The translations under genes and the position numbers were made by a program. Positions 23,506 to 35,099 of a stretch of 51,742 nucleotides of DNA are shown here, one piece after another; positions within the stretch are counted from its first letter, which is position 1; the number at the start of each line of letters is the position of its first letter. Where the stretch lies: the NCBI GenBank assembly GCA_033557835.1, contig JAWQRO010000158.1, positions 1 to 51,742 of the forward strand, read 5' to 3'. The stretch is from Helochares maculicollis (Eukaryota; Arthropoda; Insecta; Coleoptera; Hydrophilidae). The notes below the pieces were generated by a model. The model ran no database searches. It was not told the DNA's origin and saw only the letters and a program-made list of their open reading frames with translations.

Positions 23506-24674
23506 AGGAGTACAAATAAGTTTCCGCCGTTTTTTATAAAAAATTGAATATTTATTATAATAGAACGGTAGTTTGTTCAAAGTATTGTTTATCACTAGCA
23601 TCAGGCAGCATTTGGATTCCACATCTGAAGACATCTTTATCTTTTGAGGCTATCCACGTATCAACCCAATTTTTGGTATCTTTATATGTTGTGAACCGCT
23701 GTTCCGACAGAGCATGTGCCATTGACGGATAGTCGGATGGCGCTATGTTTGGTGAATACGGCGGGTGGGGTAACACTTCCCAATCAACTGTTTTCAAATA
23801 GGTGTTCACCGGAACTGCTACATGTGGACGAGCATTATCATGGAGTAGAATGATTATGTCGTGTCTAGAATAGTACTGAGGGCATTTTTTCTTTAGAGCA
23901 CGGCTCAATCTCATCAATTGTGTTCGGTAGAGAGTTGAAGTGATTGTTTCGCTCGGATTAAGCAACTCGTAATACACCACAGCCAGCTGATCCCAGCATA
24001 TACACAGCATGAGTTTTTTTTTTGTGAATATTCGGTTTTTGCTGTGGATGTTGACGCGTGGCCAGGTTTTCTCAATGATTTTCTTCTTTTTGGGTTGTCG
24101 TAATGTATCCATTTCTCATGCCCAGTGACGGTTCGATTTAAAAAGCTTTTTTTTATGCTTGGCTAGCAGCATTTCACTCATGCATAATCGGCGTTCAATA
24201 TCTTTTGGCTTCAATTCGTATGAAACCCAATTTCCTTGTTTATGAATCATTTCTAATGATTGTAAACGATGTGAAACTGCTTGCTGAGTGACTGCTAATG
24301 TGAGAACAAGTTGCTTTTGTGTTTGAGACGAATCTTCCTCCAATAGTTCTTCCAATTCTGCATCTTCGTACATTTTAGGCCTTCCACTGCGGTCTTTGTC
24401 TTCTACATCAAAATCACCGTTTGTAAACTTTTGAAACCACTCACGACACGTTCTTTCACTCAAAGCAGCTTCATTATATGCTTCTACGAGCAATCGATGC
24501 GCCTCAGCTGCAGATTTTTTTAAATTAAAGAAATAAATTAAATGTTCCCGCAACTGACGTTTATTTGGTTCAAATTTAGACATTTTCTGGCCAAGAAAAT
24601 GATATTTTACTAACATTATTTTATATTTTTATTTGTATTGTTATAATTTATTGTTATAACGCCATTTTGTAGGG
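23506..24674 (-). mobile_element. near full-length mariner (approximate ends)
   Basis: Minus-strand mariner of about 1.17 kb. TA dinucleotides at 23504-23505 and 24675-24676 bracket candidate terminal repeats: left AGGAGTACAAATAAG, right (read inward) CCCTACAAAATGG. They share CTACAAA/GTACAAA but are too diverged for certainty, so the ends could be off by several bases. The transposase inside is much better preserved than in the neighbouring copy. Confidence 0.7.
23555..24583 (-). pseudogene. mariner transposase, inactivated by frameshifts and D-to-H change
   Basis: The start MSKFEPNKRQLREH at 24583 is favoured over the earlier in-frame ATG because Mos1-like transposases begin this way. The helix-turn-helix half runs through CREWFQKFTNGDFDVEDKDR, SGRPKMYEDAELEELLEED and GNWVSYEL. 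A frameshift lies at an eight-T run (24147-24154) and another at a ten-T run (24014-24023). Between them the intended frame reads TVTGHEKWIHYDNPKRRKS, so the first catalytic Asp (TGDEKW) has become His (codon 24118-24120). HDNARPH and APSDY keep the second and third Asp with 34 residues between them. Short in-frame deletions remove HLFR-type residues after APSDY and the ERWEKVV-type end. The copy is non-functional. Similarity places it near the mauritiana/Mos1 group. Confidence 0.9.
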
Positions 24675-25968
24675 TAAGATATTTATTGGCATGTTTATTT
24701 TACAGTTTGCTATTGTGTTGTAATATGAATGATTCCGCCAACGTCCACTTTAACACCAAAATGATGACCGCAAAGCTACATTACGTGAGTGAAATTTGTA
24801 TTACCTCAATGAATGGTAACTGGTCGCTCTTTTTTGTACAGAGCTATATTAAAAATGCCGACAAATTCATCGGCAAAATATTTACAATTATTATATACAT
24901 ATTTTCTTTCCTTTGCGTTGTTATTGATACATCATGAATTGCACCTGTCATTTTTTTATCTGCGCTTGATTCATTATTAAGCAAATTCAAATTTTTTGAA
25001 TTCTATTTACAAGACGGTGAAAAGCCAGCGAGATTCATCGACTACTGCTTATGCATTTTTTTGCCCGAAAGTGGCAATTATATTCTTAAATAAACATAAT
25101 TTCTTCAAGAAGTCAAAATCACCGGCTCCAATGACTAAAATCATGTTTATTTCAAATAGAGATTAATTTTTCATTTTATTATACCTCGATTTTCTAGACC
25201 TTAGGCCAAGTATCTTAACAGTATGACAACTTTGAAGAACAGCATGCTAGGGAAAGCTATGAGCCTTAGATAAAATTGCTAGAATATCGAAAATATAGTC
25301 AGTTATTCGACAGAATCTGCTTTGATGCATTCTTTGTGAAAATATTAAGACAATTTTAATACAAGTCCTGACAAATCGTTAGTTTTAACGTCACTAAAGT
25401 AGTAATATGCCGAATCTAACGGTAGCAACACGAGAATCAATGATTCAAGTTTCCAAACGTAGCAGTCACTGAAAAATAATATGATAGTTTTGGGTGCTTA
25501 AAAACTAATAGTGAATCAGAGAGGTGATAAAATCTAGGCACCGATAGAATATATAAACCATGTTTTACATAATTATTTAGGTATCAAAAGCGATAATTGC
25601 AGCATTCTCTAATAATTAACCAGAAACAGCGTGTTTGGAATGATTTAGCATAGTTTCGCGGTAGTCCAACCAACTTTTTACGTCGATATTTTACAATAAT
25701 TCATTATTACATGCAGGGGTCTAATATATAATTGACAGTGCGGTAGCAAGTGGGTGGCAATCAACCGAAATGTACAAAAGACATTTCTTAGTCGACATGG
25801 TTATGCCCAATATTTTTATGGCATTTGATCGGTACCTTTGTTTTAACTTGCTTGATTTTGATTGAGGAAAAGAAACAGCTGGTAAGTACTTTGTTGCGTT
25901 ATTGAACAAATCGCACATGGAAATTCAGTTAAAACGTCGATATTTAAGAGAGAAAAAATATTATTTTA
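24675..25968. other. AT-rich non-coding stretch
   Basis: No recognised gene. The minus strand immediately below the SPEF1-like relic (25721-25918) has a short open frame that could be its decayed continuation, but no motif supports this. Confidence 0.4.
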
Positions 25969-26261
25969 TCAAGACAGTGTGCCAGTACATTCCCTCATAA
26001 AAGAGAGCCTACATTGAATTTCCTGCCCAATATATACTTCTAGTTTGCTCCACACATTTTTTGAGCCAATCAATGTAAGGGTCAATTTCTGCTTAATCAA
26101 TTTGGAATATTGTTCTCTTTGGGTAAGTGATACGTAGTCACCAACTGTGGAAAGCATTTCTGAAAAATTACCAGCAGACACTTAAGAAATAAACCGTCTT
26201 CTATCGCAGTGATTTTTCATAGTTGTTGCATTTGTTCATCGGCTAGGTTTCCCCTAGACAT
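25969..26261 (-). pseudogene. SPEF1/CLAMP-like calponin-homology domain relic
   Basis: The minus strand from an ATG at 26261 reads NLADEQMQQL followed by a stop, then RRRFIS and AGNFSEML in one frame, IFQKCFPQLVTTYHLPKEN in another, and IKQKLTLTLIGSKNVWSKLE then YIGQEIQ after a further shift. In order and spacing this follows the N-terminal CH-like domain of SPEF1/CLAMP microtubule-associated proteins (DEQxQxLYxW, PKRNISRDFSDGVLVAEI, FPKLVxLHNY.PAN, KQKLxxWxxLNRKVLSKL). The family acts on microtubules of axonemes and apical cell cortex. With several frameshifts and stops and no intron over about 95 codons, it looks like a retrocopy or a dead exon. It is the only non-transposon protein signal in the window. 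The match is by eye and needs a search. Confidence 0.55.
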
Positions 26262-28610
26262 AACAGGCAAAATTTACAACAACATCCTAAGCATTAGTGC
26301 TGCAATATCTCCCATTAGCCTTTTATTGTGTACATTTTAAATCTGGTACATCTAAATTAAAAATGTATCCGAACTATTTGTGCTGAAAAACTTACGCCAA
26401 GATTTCGTCCTTGCTGTACTAAAGCTAAATCAATTTCAGGCACCTATCATAGTATCAGAGCGCTTTATAGAATTACATAACTAAAAACTGCACTTGCAAA
26501 AAAACGAGAAGAATTACATAAATTAAAGTCTTTGGCGCTATTAATCAATAAATGTTCTTCATATGGGAAACTATTCAAATACAATATTATTCACTACATT
26601 TTTCCACATTTTTCTCTCGATCTCTGCTTAGCCTTTTTTCAAACATATCATAATAGGATGTTTGAGTATAGCAAATGCTTTGCGTAACTATTAGTTTTAT
26701 ATAATGTTGGAAAAACGTTAAATATTCACAAAATTATAAGCGGGAATGACTCATTTTAATAATTTAATTTAAAATCCTCTTAGTGACTCTCCTTAAGCTA
26801 GTCAGAAATAATGACTTGCTGTCCATTTAATCTAAGTACGTTCTAAAATCTTGACGAGCAAAACTATTTTGATATATAAATTACCAGATGGTATAAACGA
26901 TTTTGAGGAAAGACTGACTCATTACTTTGAAGAAAAATGTAAATATCACTTTAACCACTTGTAGCAACACTATTTTGTGAAAAATCGATACTGCGTTAAC
27001 ACCACCCTTTTATATAAATATGTAAAATTCATAAAACACGTATTTCGTGAAATGGTAATCGTAAAAGTGACTGTTCCTCTATCTCTATTAAACCACTCTT
27101 AGTACAATAATTTAATCAAATTTGGAGTGCGAATATGCTCTATTGCAAGCATTGAAAATCATCCCATTTCGACAGGAAAAGATATGTTAATAAAATGAAT
27201 TTTCGCATTTAAATCTTGCCAGTAGTATTAAAGGAGATAATTGTAATATACTATAATGATGAGTACTTAGTCTGCAAATTGAATCACAAGTTCACAAGTG
27301 TATATAATTACTTAATCTTAATTCTATGTGATGCTGCAAATCACACTAGGAGAAGATTATAGAATAATCTAGTAGAATTATCAAATGAAGCCAAATTATT
27401 ATCAACAAAAGCAGAGTGGTTTATTTACCACCGCAACCGAATCAAACAAAATTATCCAAAAGTTTAAGACGAAGCATAAGAATAGAAATCCTTCTACAAT
27501 AATTTATCACTTGTTGTGAAATAATAAAACAGCTCCTATAAATCAATTCGCAGGCATAATTTGTAATTTAAAGTGTGGTAAGTAAATAGGAAGCATTTCC
27601 TACAATTAGAACTTTAAAGTAACTAGTTGCAATATGCAAAGTAATACCAGAACTGTTGAGCCTGTAACAGCTAATCTCCTCTACTTCCTGCGTCTTATTG
27701 CATCCCTCTTTTTGTCTTCCTTATCCTTAATGTCAAGCTGTTTTTATGATTCGACGCTTCCTTTTTTGACAACCTTCTCCTTTGCTCTCAGATGTGCTCT
27801 TTCTTCTTCCGTTTAAGTTTTCCGTTTCTCAGTTTTTGTTCCTTTTTATTTTCCTTCTAATTCTATTACAGTGCAATTTCAAAATTGTAGCAAGAAACTA
27901 CAATGTCCTATAACGACTGCAAGCGTTCGGTTCTTCGTACAGTATGTTTTGTATTCTCAATCTACATAAAAAAAGACAGATATTTACAGCGTTTCATAAG
28001 TAGTTTTACTATTGTCTTCATCCCAACTTTTTTGTGGCATCTGCAATCAAATTTAAGTTCGCTTGCATGTTTATTTTGCTATCTATAGTATTACAGCATA
28101 GTTCGATTGCGATATTTCTGACTTTGCTAATACCTAATTAAAGGTCAATTAAGATTCTCATTTTAAAGTAAAAATCATACATGAAAAAATAGTTCTTCCT
28201 TTGTAAAAGTCTTTTTAAGGGACAGTCAAAAAGATTCTTAAAAATTACTATCGTGTGTGGGTTCATGACACAACATATCAGCAAATTTCGATAACTAAAA
28301 TGTACAAATTATTTCTTTTTCAGAAATATCGAACTAAATATTTTGTTCGAATTTTGAACATCATATTTCATGTTTTAACATAAATTAAACGAAATATGTG
28401 TGCTACCCTCACAGTCAGTTGGAGTGTTACTGGTTTGGGGTGCTCCATTCAAGTAAAAGTTAATTGTACTACTTTGTGCCCCATTCTCGAAATAATGAGA
28501 TCCAAAGCACAAAGAAGCAAAAACATTTCCGAAATGGAAACAGTTTGAAGACTTCTGGCAGCTAAAGCGAAGCTTGCAAGCAGACTGAGCAGCAAGCAAT
28601 GGTTTGATGG
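26262..28610. other. AT-rich non-coding stretch with a polypyrimidine segment
   Basis: No gene recognised. About 27675-27871 is strongly pyrimidine-rich and ends in TTCTATTACAG, which looks like a splice acceptor but is followed by no convincing exon. Short open frames on the minus strand at 28375-28599 are unrecognised. Confidence 0.4.
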
Positions 28611-28614
28611 TGTG

Positions 28615-28990
28615 TCATTTCATGAATGAGGGAGCACCGAGACGCCCGGGGCCGCGGCGCGATATGATGCGTCGCTCTTAACTCTCCCGACTACAGTCTG
28701 TCTGTTGTATGTGTGTGTGCGCGCGAGAGAATAGCAGCAGTAGAGAGCACTATAGCTCTGGCTTCTTTCCTTAATCTCTGAAAGCTTCCAGGCGGCTCAC
28801 CGAGAATACATAACACTCTGGAAACGAGGCTGCGACGCCCCACCAATGCCATCCGTCCGGACGCCCGTTCGCTTTTCTTTTGTTTCGCCGCAAGCTCGCC
28901 ACTTTTTTTCTTTCAGACGCGTCAGTTTACGTTCAGAGTTCTCGTTTTCTGCCACTTTTTTTGCGGGCGTTAAGTACTAGATTTTCCCTC
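28615..28990. other. CpG-rich island with promoter-like character
   Basis: Abrupt GC/CpG enrichment (GACGCCCGGGGCCGCGGCGCG near 28641; GCGCGCGAGAG after a short GT run near 28719) and no recognised coding sequence. A TCAGTT initiator-like word lies at 28922 in CGCGTCAGTTTACG, without an obvious TATA box. This is the most CpG-dense short segment of the window and could be a TATA-less promoter or a 5' untranslated exon. Confidence 0.4.
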
Positions 28991-30177
28991 GGATCTAAAC
29001 ATTTTTCCTTTAAATTTGTTTCATTTGTTAATGGTAATTCCGGAAATTAATTACTTTCCTTGTTAAATAATGCATTATTAGTATATATAAGGAACAACAG
29101 TGATTTGAGGTGATTTTAGCTGAATTTTCAATTGTCTATAGCTACTGATGATTAATGAGTAAACACTATGATGGTTGTTTGCTATATTTTGCTCAACTGA
29201 ATAATCACATAATATTCATATACATTACTAAATTGTTTTAAAAAAATTAATTTATTGATTTTGATCAATTAACTTCTCCCTAGTATTTTGTATTTATTTG
29301 GTTTGATCATAATGTAATTCCTCCCATTTTTGACCACAGCGGACGCATATGTACAAATAAATTCAAATCAAAGAATTTTTAAAATGTCTTCCTCATATCT
29401 TAGTTTTATTACATTAAAGCTGGGCAAAATCAATTTTTATAATTTATTATGATGTATTGACTTCATTTGAATATTGAATTTAAATATTTATTTCTATTAT
29501 AAACATTTCAAATATTTTTCAGTTAGAAAAATGTAATTTTCCTTCAATCAAACTAAGCATACTCTCAGCAGCAGAGTTATGATTCGTATATAACGTATAT
29601 TAAAAATGTAATCCAAATCATCGTTCTCGAAAAACGATATTTGATTATAAAATAATTACTCTACCGAAATGGAGCTATACTGAAAACATCAAATACATAT
29701 TAATCAATATTTCATTAGTTGGAAAGTATGGCGCTCAAAAATAATAATTGAGGCAAATTGGTGTAAATAATTATTATATTTCTAGCCTTGTGCTTCAACC
29801 TATTATGATATTTGAATTGCTTTAAAATGAAAGATACATTAACCATATCTGAGAAATATTTGTTTAAAAAAAAACAACAATTTTAGGTCGCCGCTTGTAT
29901 TCTTGTATAAAGACAAAAACGTCCTCCTGCGGGTCCTGAACAGTGGCTTATAATAACGGTTGGCGTAAACAAAGACATCTCAGATGAAAACACCCATCAC
30001 TTGCAACTAGATTAGAGTTAATTAAGACTAACCCCCAAAAAGTTTATTAAATCATTGAACAGCTCGTTAATACAGGTGCCCATTCGAATCAGTAGGCAGA
30101 CGTTTCCATAAATCAAATCTTGATTCCAACGAAATACTGAGAGAGGCCAACTAATCCTCCACCTCCACAAACAGAAC
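28991..30177. other. AT-rich non-coding stretch
   Basis: Nothing recognised. Confidence 0.5.
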
Positions 30178-30234
30178 ATAACAAACGACCGGCACAAAGA
30201 AGACATAAATCTGTAGGGGGCAGAAGCAGATTAC
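30178..30234 (+). repeat. short conserved motif, copy 2 (pairs with 20702-20753)
   Basis: Same ordered words as at 20702-20753 (ATAACAAA, CCGGC, GAAGA, ATAAATC, GGGGCAG, GATTAC) with a few substitutions and a short insertion before the last word. Confidence 0.5.
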
Positions 30235-30777
30235 ATACCAATTTGAATATCGGATTCGGTGAATCGGCCAAGCAGAGTGCTTCTACCCGCACACCCGTTT
30301 CAGGTCGTGGAGCAGCTGTTCGAACTGCGATATCTCGCTTTACGGGAAAGGAAATTTAAAGCGGAGTAGCAAACACACCCAAATAACAATTTTAATGAGT
30401 AACAAAAGGAGCAAAATAATGGTTGTAGCGACATTGCGATTTTTGTTTTCTCATTATTCTCTTTTGGGAAAACGAAGATTAAGAAACGTGATATTTCACG
30501 CAACGTCCCACAGTGCGCGTTGCTGAAGGGGTGCAAGTTGTTATTTTATAGTTACAACATGTGTTGCGAATTTAAAAAGTTTCTGTTATTTTTTTTAATG
30601 ATTTGTGCTATATATGAGCTGGACACAGCTAAATGGTTACTGATGCGGGTGCTAGAATTTCATTCAACTGCAGTTAAAGGTAGCATGAGGTAAAATTTGT
30701 AATTTAGCATTTGTTTTCTATTAACTAGATATCAGTTACATTGATATCTTATGTCTCGCAATCTACTGCGATCTACA

Positions 30778-31068
30778 TCAAAGTGCCGAAAGGGTGCGAC
30801 AGCTCATTGAACAAACAATCCCAACTAACAAATACACATTTAAATTCAAAAGGCGTGAGATAACAGCGAACGCCGCCGGCACACATAGAAAACATCTCCA
30901 CCGAACGGAGCATGTTTTTGTCGGATGCCCGTACCGCGAACAACGATAGCATCGAAACACGGGCAATTTCAAAGATACATTACACATTTCTCGGCAGAAG
31001 CGGGCAGAGAAACGAAACGGAGTAGCAATCAAAGGAGCCCATCTCCGAAGCGGAAAAAACTCGTACAC
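30778..31068 (-). pseudogene. gag-like ORF1 remnant of a non-LTR retrotransposon (zinc knuckles)
   Basis: A 96-codon minus-strand frame contains PVFRCYRCSRYGHPTKTC, a perfect CX2CX4HX4C zinc knuckle (Cys/His codons between 30951 and 30910), followed by RCFLC. After a one-base shift the neighbouring frame gives CAGGVRCY and KCVFVSWDC, positions that in jockey/I-type ORF1 proteins hold the second and third knuckles; their key Cys and His residues are here partly replaced. ORF1 proteins bind element RNA and form the ribonucleoprotein. The upstream FCREMCNVSLKLP segment fits the stretch that usually precedes the first knuckle. The relic is short, frameshifted and embedded in a CpG-rich patch. A cellular CCHC protein is possible but less likely. 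Confidence 0.6.
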
Positions 31069-31290
31069 GCGGCGTTAAAGAGCGTCGCCGCTAAAAGCCC
31101 GTGTGTCTAGATCAAGAGTGCCGCTACCGCGGTGGCAGCCCGTAACCGGCTTCTTCTTTTCATCTCTCTCGCGCCAATTAAATCGAAAGGCACGTGTATG
31201 GGTTTCTCGCGGGCGTCTTCTTGGCAGCCAGAACAAGGCCGGTTGTGATGTGTCGGTACAGTCCAAAGTGATTCCTACTGCTAGTGCGCA
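31069..31290. other. CpG-rich patch
   Basis: GC-rich continuation of the island over the gag-like relic, with CGCCGCTAAAAGCCCG and a CACGTG E-box near 31192. Overlapping open frames on both strands are not recognised. Confidence 0.4.
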
Positions 31291-32209
31291 CCATCTTTGT
31301 CACTTTTACTCCTTTCTATCCTTCTCCCCCGTTTATATAGATATAAAGAGGCCATTTTAAAATAAGACTCCAAAAATTATTAGTTCTCTGAGCAACAAAA
31401 AAATCAATTAACAGGATGAAACATATTTCCAGGTTCGGGTAAATAAACGGGATGGGAAAGCAGATGCTGCAGTAGGAAGGGAAAGGAACGACAAGCGATG
31501 GAAAGCGCAGTCTAGCGAAATTAAATTTTGCGTTCGAACTTTCCAAGTGTGAAAATCCTGCAAAGCCAGTTTTAACTCTAGCTCAACGAGAGTCAGGGGA
31601 ATGGAAAAAAGAGTAAGAAAAGTGTCAACCGATTGCGAAGGGACCTTTTTAATAGAGGACAATGAATTTATCATGGACTTGGAGACTAACGACTGCAGAC
31701 ACGTTATAAGAAGACTCACTTCGCCGCTCATCTTCTAATTTAAATCATGAAAAATCTGCACGGCGCATTTATGAACCAATAAAACATTCAAACTTCGATC
31801 AAAGTTAAATAAAATTAATGAAATTAAGGAGATGCTTCCGGTAATTTGAATATTGGGTGCTTTCTTGGGAAAATTAAAGATGCAAATACCATAACAAATT
31901 GAACGTACCTTCCGACTTTAAAAATCTTGCTGTTTTAAACATTTTATGTCTTTTTAATCGATGATAAACTGTATGTAATTTTTAGTACGTTCGTGTAATA
32001 GGCGTTACTGCGAATGAAATGTAAGTTAGAGCTTCGGAGACTTAAAACAATGTAAATCTGTGAAATGTTGCCCTACATTCCATGAAAATTCTCTAAAAGC
32101 TTAATGCAAATGTGAAGCCTGCATTCAACCTCGACTCGAGCAAAACCTTATCTGACCCAGAGTTCATGTAGTGGCCATTTTAGACAGTCTAAAAAGAGCT
32201 AAAAAACGA
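31291..32209. other. mixed non-coding stretch
   Basis: A 107-codon minus-strand open frame (31408-31731) is Ser/Leu-rich and not recognised. The opposite strand also has long open stretches there. I see no domain and call no gene. Confidence 0.35.
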
Positions 32210-32525
32210 GCGTTTCTCATGTCTCCGCTGGAACTGTGCCGTGGCAGTTTTCTCGTCTCGTGAATGCTGCCGGTAATAAAAAATATACACAGCAGTAGTG
32301 GCCGGACCGAGAGTACCTAATTATGTCAAGCAGTTGGCCAGTATATGGCTGTATAAACATAATCATTAGCAGTGCCAAGCTGACGCTAAAAACACTCGTA
32401 CTGACGGTGGACTTTTACGGCCGGGCCGGACTTGCCTCGCCGGTCTCCAAAGTACATCCAACAACGAAAGGGATTGGACTTACAAACGTAGATATTGGCC
32501 TGTCGAATAAAACGACTGTTTATTT
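32210..32525. other. CpG/GC-rich patch
   Basis: Island-like segment with GGCCGGACCGAGAG and ACGGCCGGGCCGGAC. It contains a 71-codon open frame of no recognisable family. It resembles the islands at 19.6 and 20.4 kb in composition and in GGCCGGGCC words. Confidence 0.4.
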
Positions 32526-33216
32526 TCCTGAATCGTGAAGGTCGGCAGTTGTTCAAATATGTCAAAATAAATTGGATTAGTTTTTAATTTGAACAAAATA
32601 TATGTTTTGTTAAATTTGTGCGTATAATTCTATAGTCATGTAAATTCGTACAGTAAAGGCAAATCAAAGGTGAGTATTTTAATAATCTTTTATGGGGCAT
32701 AAATGACCTTAAAATTCTTCATTGTTTCAATTAAGACGCATATGTTTGCGTATTTAAGCAAATGGTAGCAAAATATATACAGCTTGTGTTTTGGGCTACT
32801 TTAAGATTAACGCTGAATAATCAATCAATAATTAATGCGTCTGTGAAAAACATAACGATTGCATTCAGACATTTTGATTTATAAAAACGGACTTCATAAT
32901 TTTTTCCTAAAAAAAGTTGTGATGTATATGCAGCAGGTATAAACACGAAGCTTTAATAATATGAAAATAAGAACACAAAGAAATGTCAGATTTATTTCGA
33001 AGCCTCTTGAAAAATTTGGAGAAAAAATTACAAACAGCCTACAAATAGGACACAAGCAACAAAAACAATAAAGGAGAATGGTTTAATAACGAATATGAAA
33101 ATGCAATAAATGAAAGAGTGTATATATCATGAAGAACCGTGCAGCAATGCCCGTTTTTGGTATAAAACAAAGTAATGAAATATCCACAATAATAAACTAT
33201 AGATATATAATTGTTT
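32526..33216. other. AT-rich non-coding stretch
   Basis: Nothing recognised apart from sequence leading up to the mariner tail on the minus strand. Confidence 0.45.
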
Positions 33217-33490
33217 TCAATAGTATGAATTTTTGTCAACGAGATTGGAATTGATATATTCCATTTTGAAGACTACATTACTATTTGAGCAGAAAAGTAG
33301 AACCAGTGCGTCTCTGCTATCTTCTTCGTTTTCGAAGTTTTTGCGTTGCACAATGTTTTGCGAATGTAGAAATAAGTGATAATTGGAGGGTGTTAGGTTT
33401 GGGGAGTATGGTGGATGCGACATAGCTTCCTAGTCTAGATATGCGAGTTTCTCCGGCGTTTTTAGGAAAAAAGATTTTGTGCTAACATAA
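33217..33490 (-). pseudogene. mariner transposase C-terminal remnant
   Basis: The minus strand reads STKSFFLKTPEKLAYLD, a stop (TAG where the family has Trp), then EAMSHPPYSPNLTPSNYHLF, FLHSQN and KNFENEEDSRDALVLLF, the end of a DD34D mariner transposase. The third catalytic Asp is replaced by Asn (PSNYH, codon 33384-33382). Everything upstream of the second catalytic Asp is absent. It lies just before a retroelement remnant on the opposite strand. Confidence 0.85.
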
Positions 33491-33672
33491 CTTTGACAGT
33501 ATAGTGATGATGCCAAAATAATTGGAAAAATGAATAAAATATATTACACTAGTCCTAGAGCCTCGAAAAAATGGAACAAACACACGGTGTGAACAATTAA
33601 GTCAAAATAAATTCCACAACGATAAGAAGAAACGAGACTAATACGCAAGTTCACTTAAGAACACAAAACTAT

Positions 33673-34000
33673 AATTTTGAGGAAGTGACATCGTTTATAT
33701 ACCTGGAAAGAATAATAGGAAGGAATGGGCGAGAGCTGGTGATGCAGAAAATGAGGTTTTTCAAGACTATCAGGTCAGTCCACATGTACGCAATGGAGAT
33801 CGCACAATCAGCACAAGAGATCGGCAAGACCTGAAAGTAATAGAAGGAAATCTTGTGAGGAGAATATTTGGACCGTGCATCATAGAACAGGTGATAATAA
33901 GACCGAAAATTAGCTAAGAAATAGAAAACCAACGGGAAGGAGGAAATATCATAAGACTCATTAAAGCTCAACGGCGACAATATTATGAAACGGAAACCAA
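33673..34000 (+). pseudogene. non-LTR retrotransposon reverse transcriptase, C-terminal remnant
   Basis: The plus strand reads NFEEVTSFIYLERIIGRNG and MRFFKTIRSVHMYA. After a frame change and an apparent internal deletion it reads LKVIEGNLVRRIFGPCI and GGNIIRLIKAQRRQYYE. This matches the region after the catalytic domain of many arthropod LINE reverse transcriptases (FxxVxxFxYLGSxI, E.K.LR.IFGP, I...I...RLRW.GH). The usual Y.SETW segment between these blocks is missing. A stop (TAA) lies in the middle of the second block. The 140-codon frame on the opposite strand here is a shadow. Confidence 0.7.
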
Positions 34001-35099
34001 CGTGTATGGTTAAGAGTGAATTAAAATTTAAATTTAAAAATGTCTTGACGCATTTGCTACTAATAGAATAAATATTGTTGTACTTTTCCAAAAAAGGCTT
34101 CTAAGTGTATATTTTGAATATGGTATTAGTTAATGAACAAGTTCTCACATTAATAAAAAATAATGATGAGAAGACCGCTTGATAATCACTAAGCTTTTAT
34201 GGTATGAGCGTAAATATTATTCGTAAGTAAGTAAATATGCTAATAAGAGCGAATTATTAAGAGTAAATTATACGTTTCTCAACACCCTTTGAACGCTGGG
34301 CAATTAGAATCTAACTTAGCGGAAAAACTTTTTTGTGGTAATATCGGCTTAGTAATAGACACTCACTCCATTCCAAAATTGGCATGCAAGCTATCAAAAT
34401 AAAGGTCACCTACCATCCATAAATTATTATTGGGGCAAAGGAATTGCTAAGATAAAACACTATGTACACGTTATTTGGCCAATATCCAAATTTCCGTGAA
34501 CATCTACCCGCAGTAGGTGTCATAAATTTGACAAATTTCGTTATCGAATATACTCGGCCCACATACCCATACTGATTTACATGAGAAATCACTTATTTGA
34601 ACCTGCAATCAGGAGATATTGTGAAGACCAAAACGATGTCTACTATTCTGATGCTGTTTTGAATTTCATTTGGAAAAAATATAGTCTTATTTTGTAACGT
34701 CATAACTTAAGAGGTCGGTAGAAAGATCGCTGTCTGTATTTTTCACTTGAGCTCTTAATAAATCTGAAAGATATAGTGTAAATTTGCTTATTGACAAATC
34801 TTTAAAAGTAGTGATTTTAGTGTCCAATTCAAGTTAGTGTTATGATAAATAGTAATGAAACAAATAAAAATCATCAAATGTGAAATGCTACTGATGAAAC
34901 CAATGGTACTAAAAAGCATAGGGTTGTTCGCAGAACATCGCTCATTTAGAAAATTTAAAAAAATCTGTGTTATACAAAACTCCTTGCTTGCTTGATAAAT
35001 TATGGATGTGCTTCTTACACACGTCATGTCTCCGAGATAATTCCGCAGTGGTATATAGCTAGTTTATCTTGGAAAACATTCCGGTAGACGTAACATTAA
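34001..35099. other. AT-rich non-coding stretch
   Basis: Nothing recognised. Confidence 0.5.

Noticed and set aside
27861..27871. Splice-acceptor-like TTCTATTACAG after a long pyrimidine tract
   Set aside because: No open frame or recognisable exon follows.
31408..31731. 107-codon minus-strand open frame
   Set aside because: Composition only; both strands are open and no family fits.
33669..34091. 140-codon minus-strand open frame
   Set aside because: It is the antisense shadow of the LINE reverse-transcriptase remnant on the plus strand.
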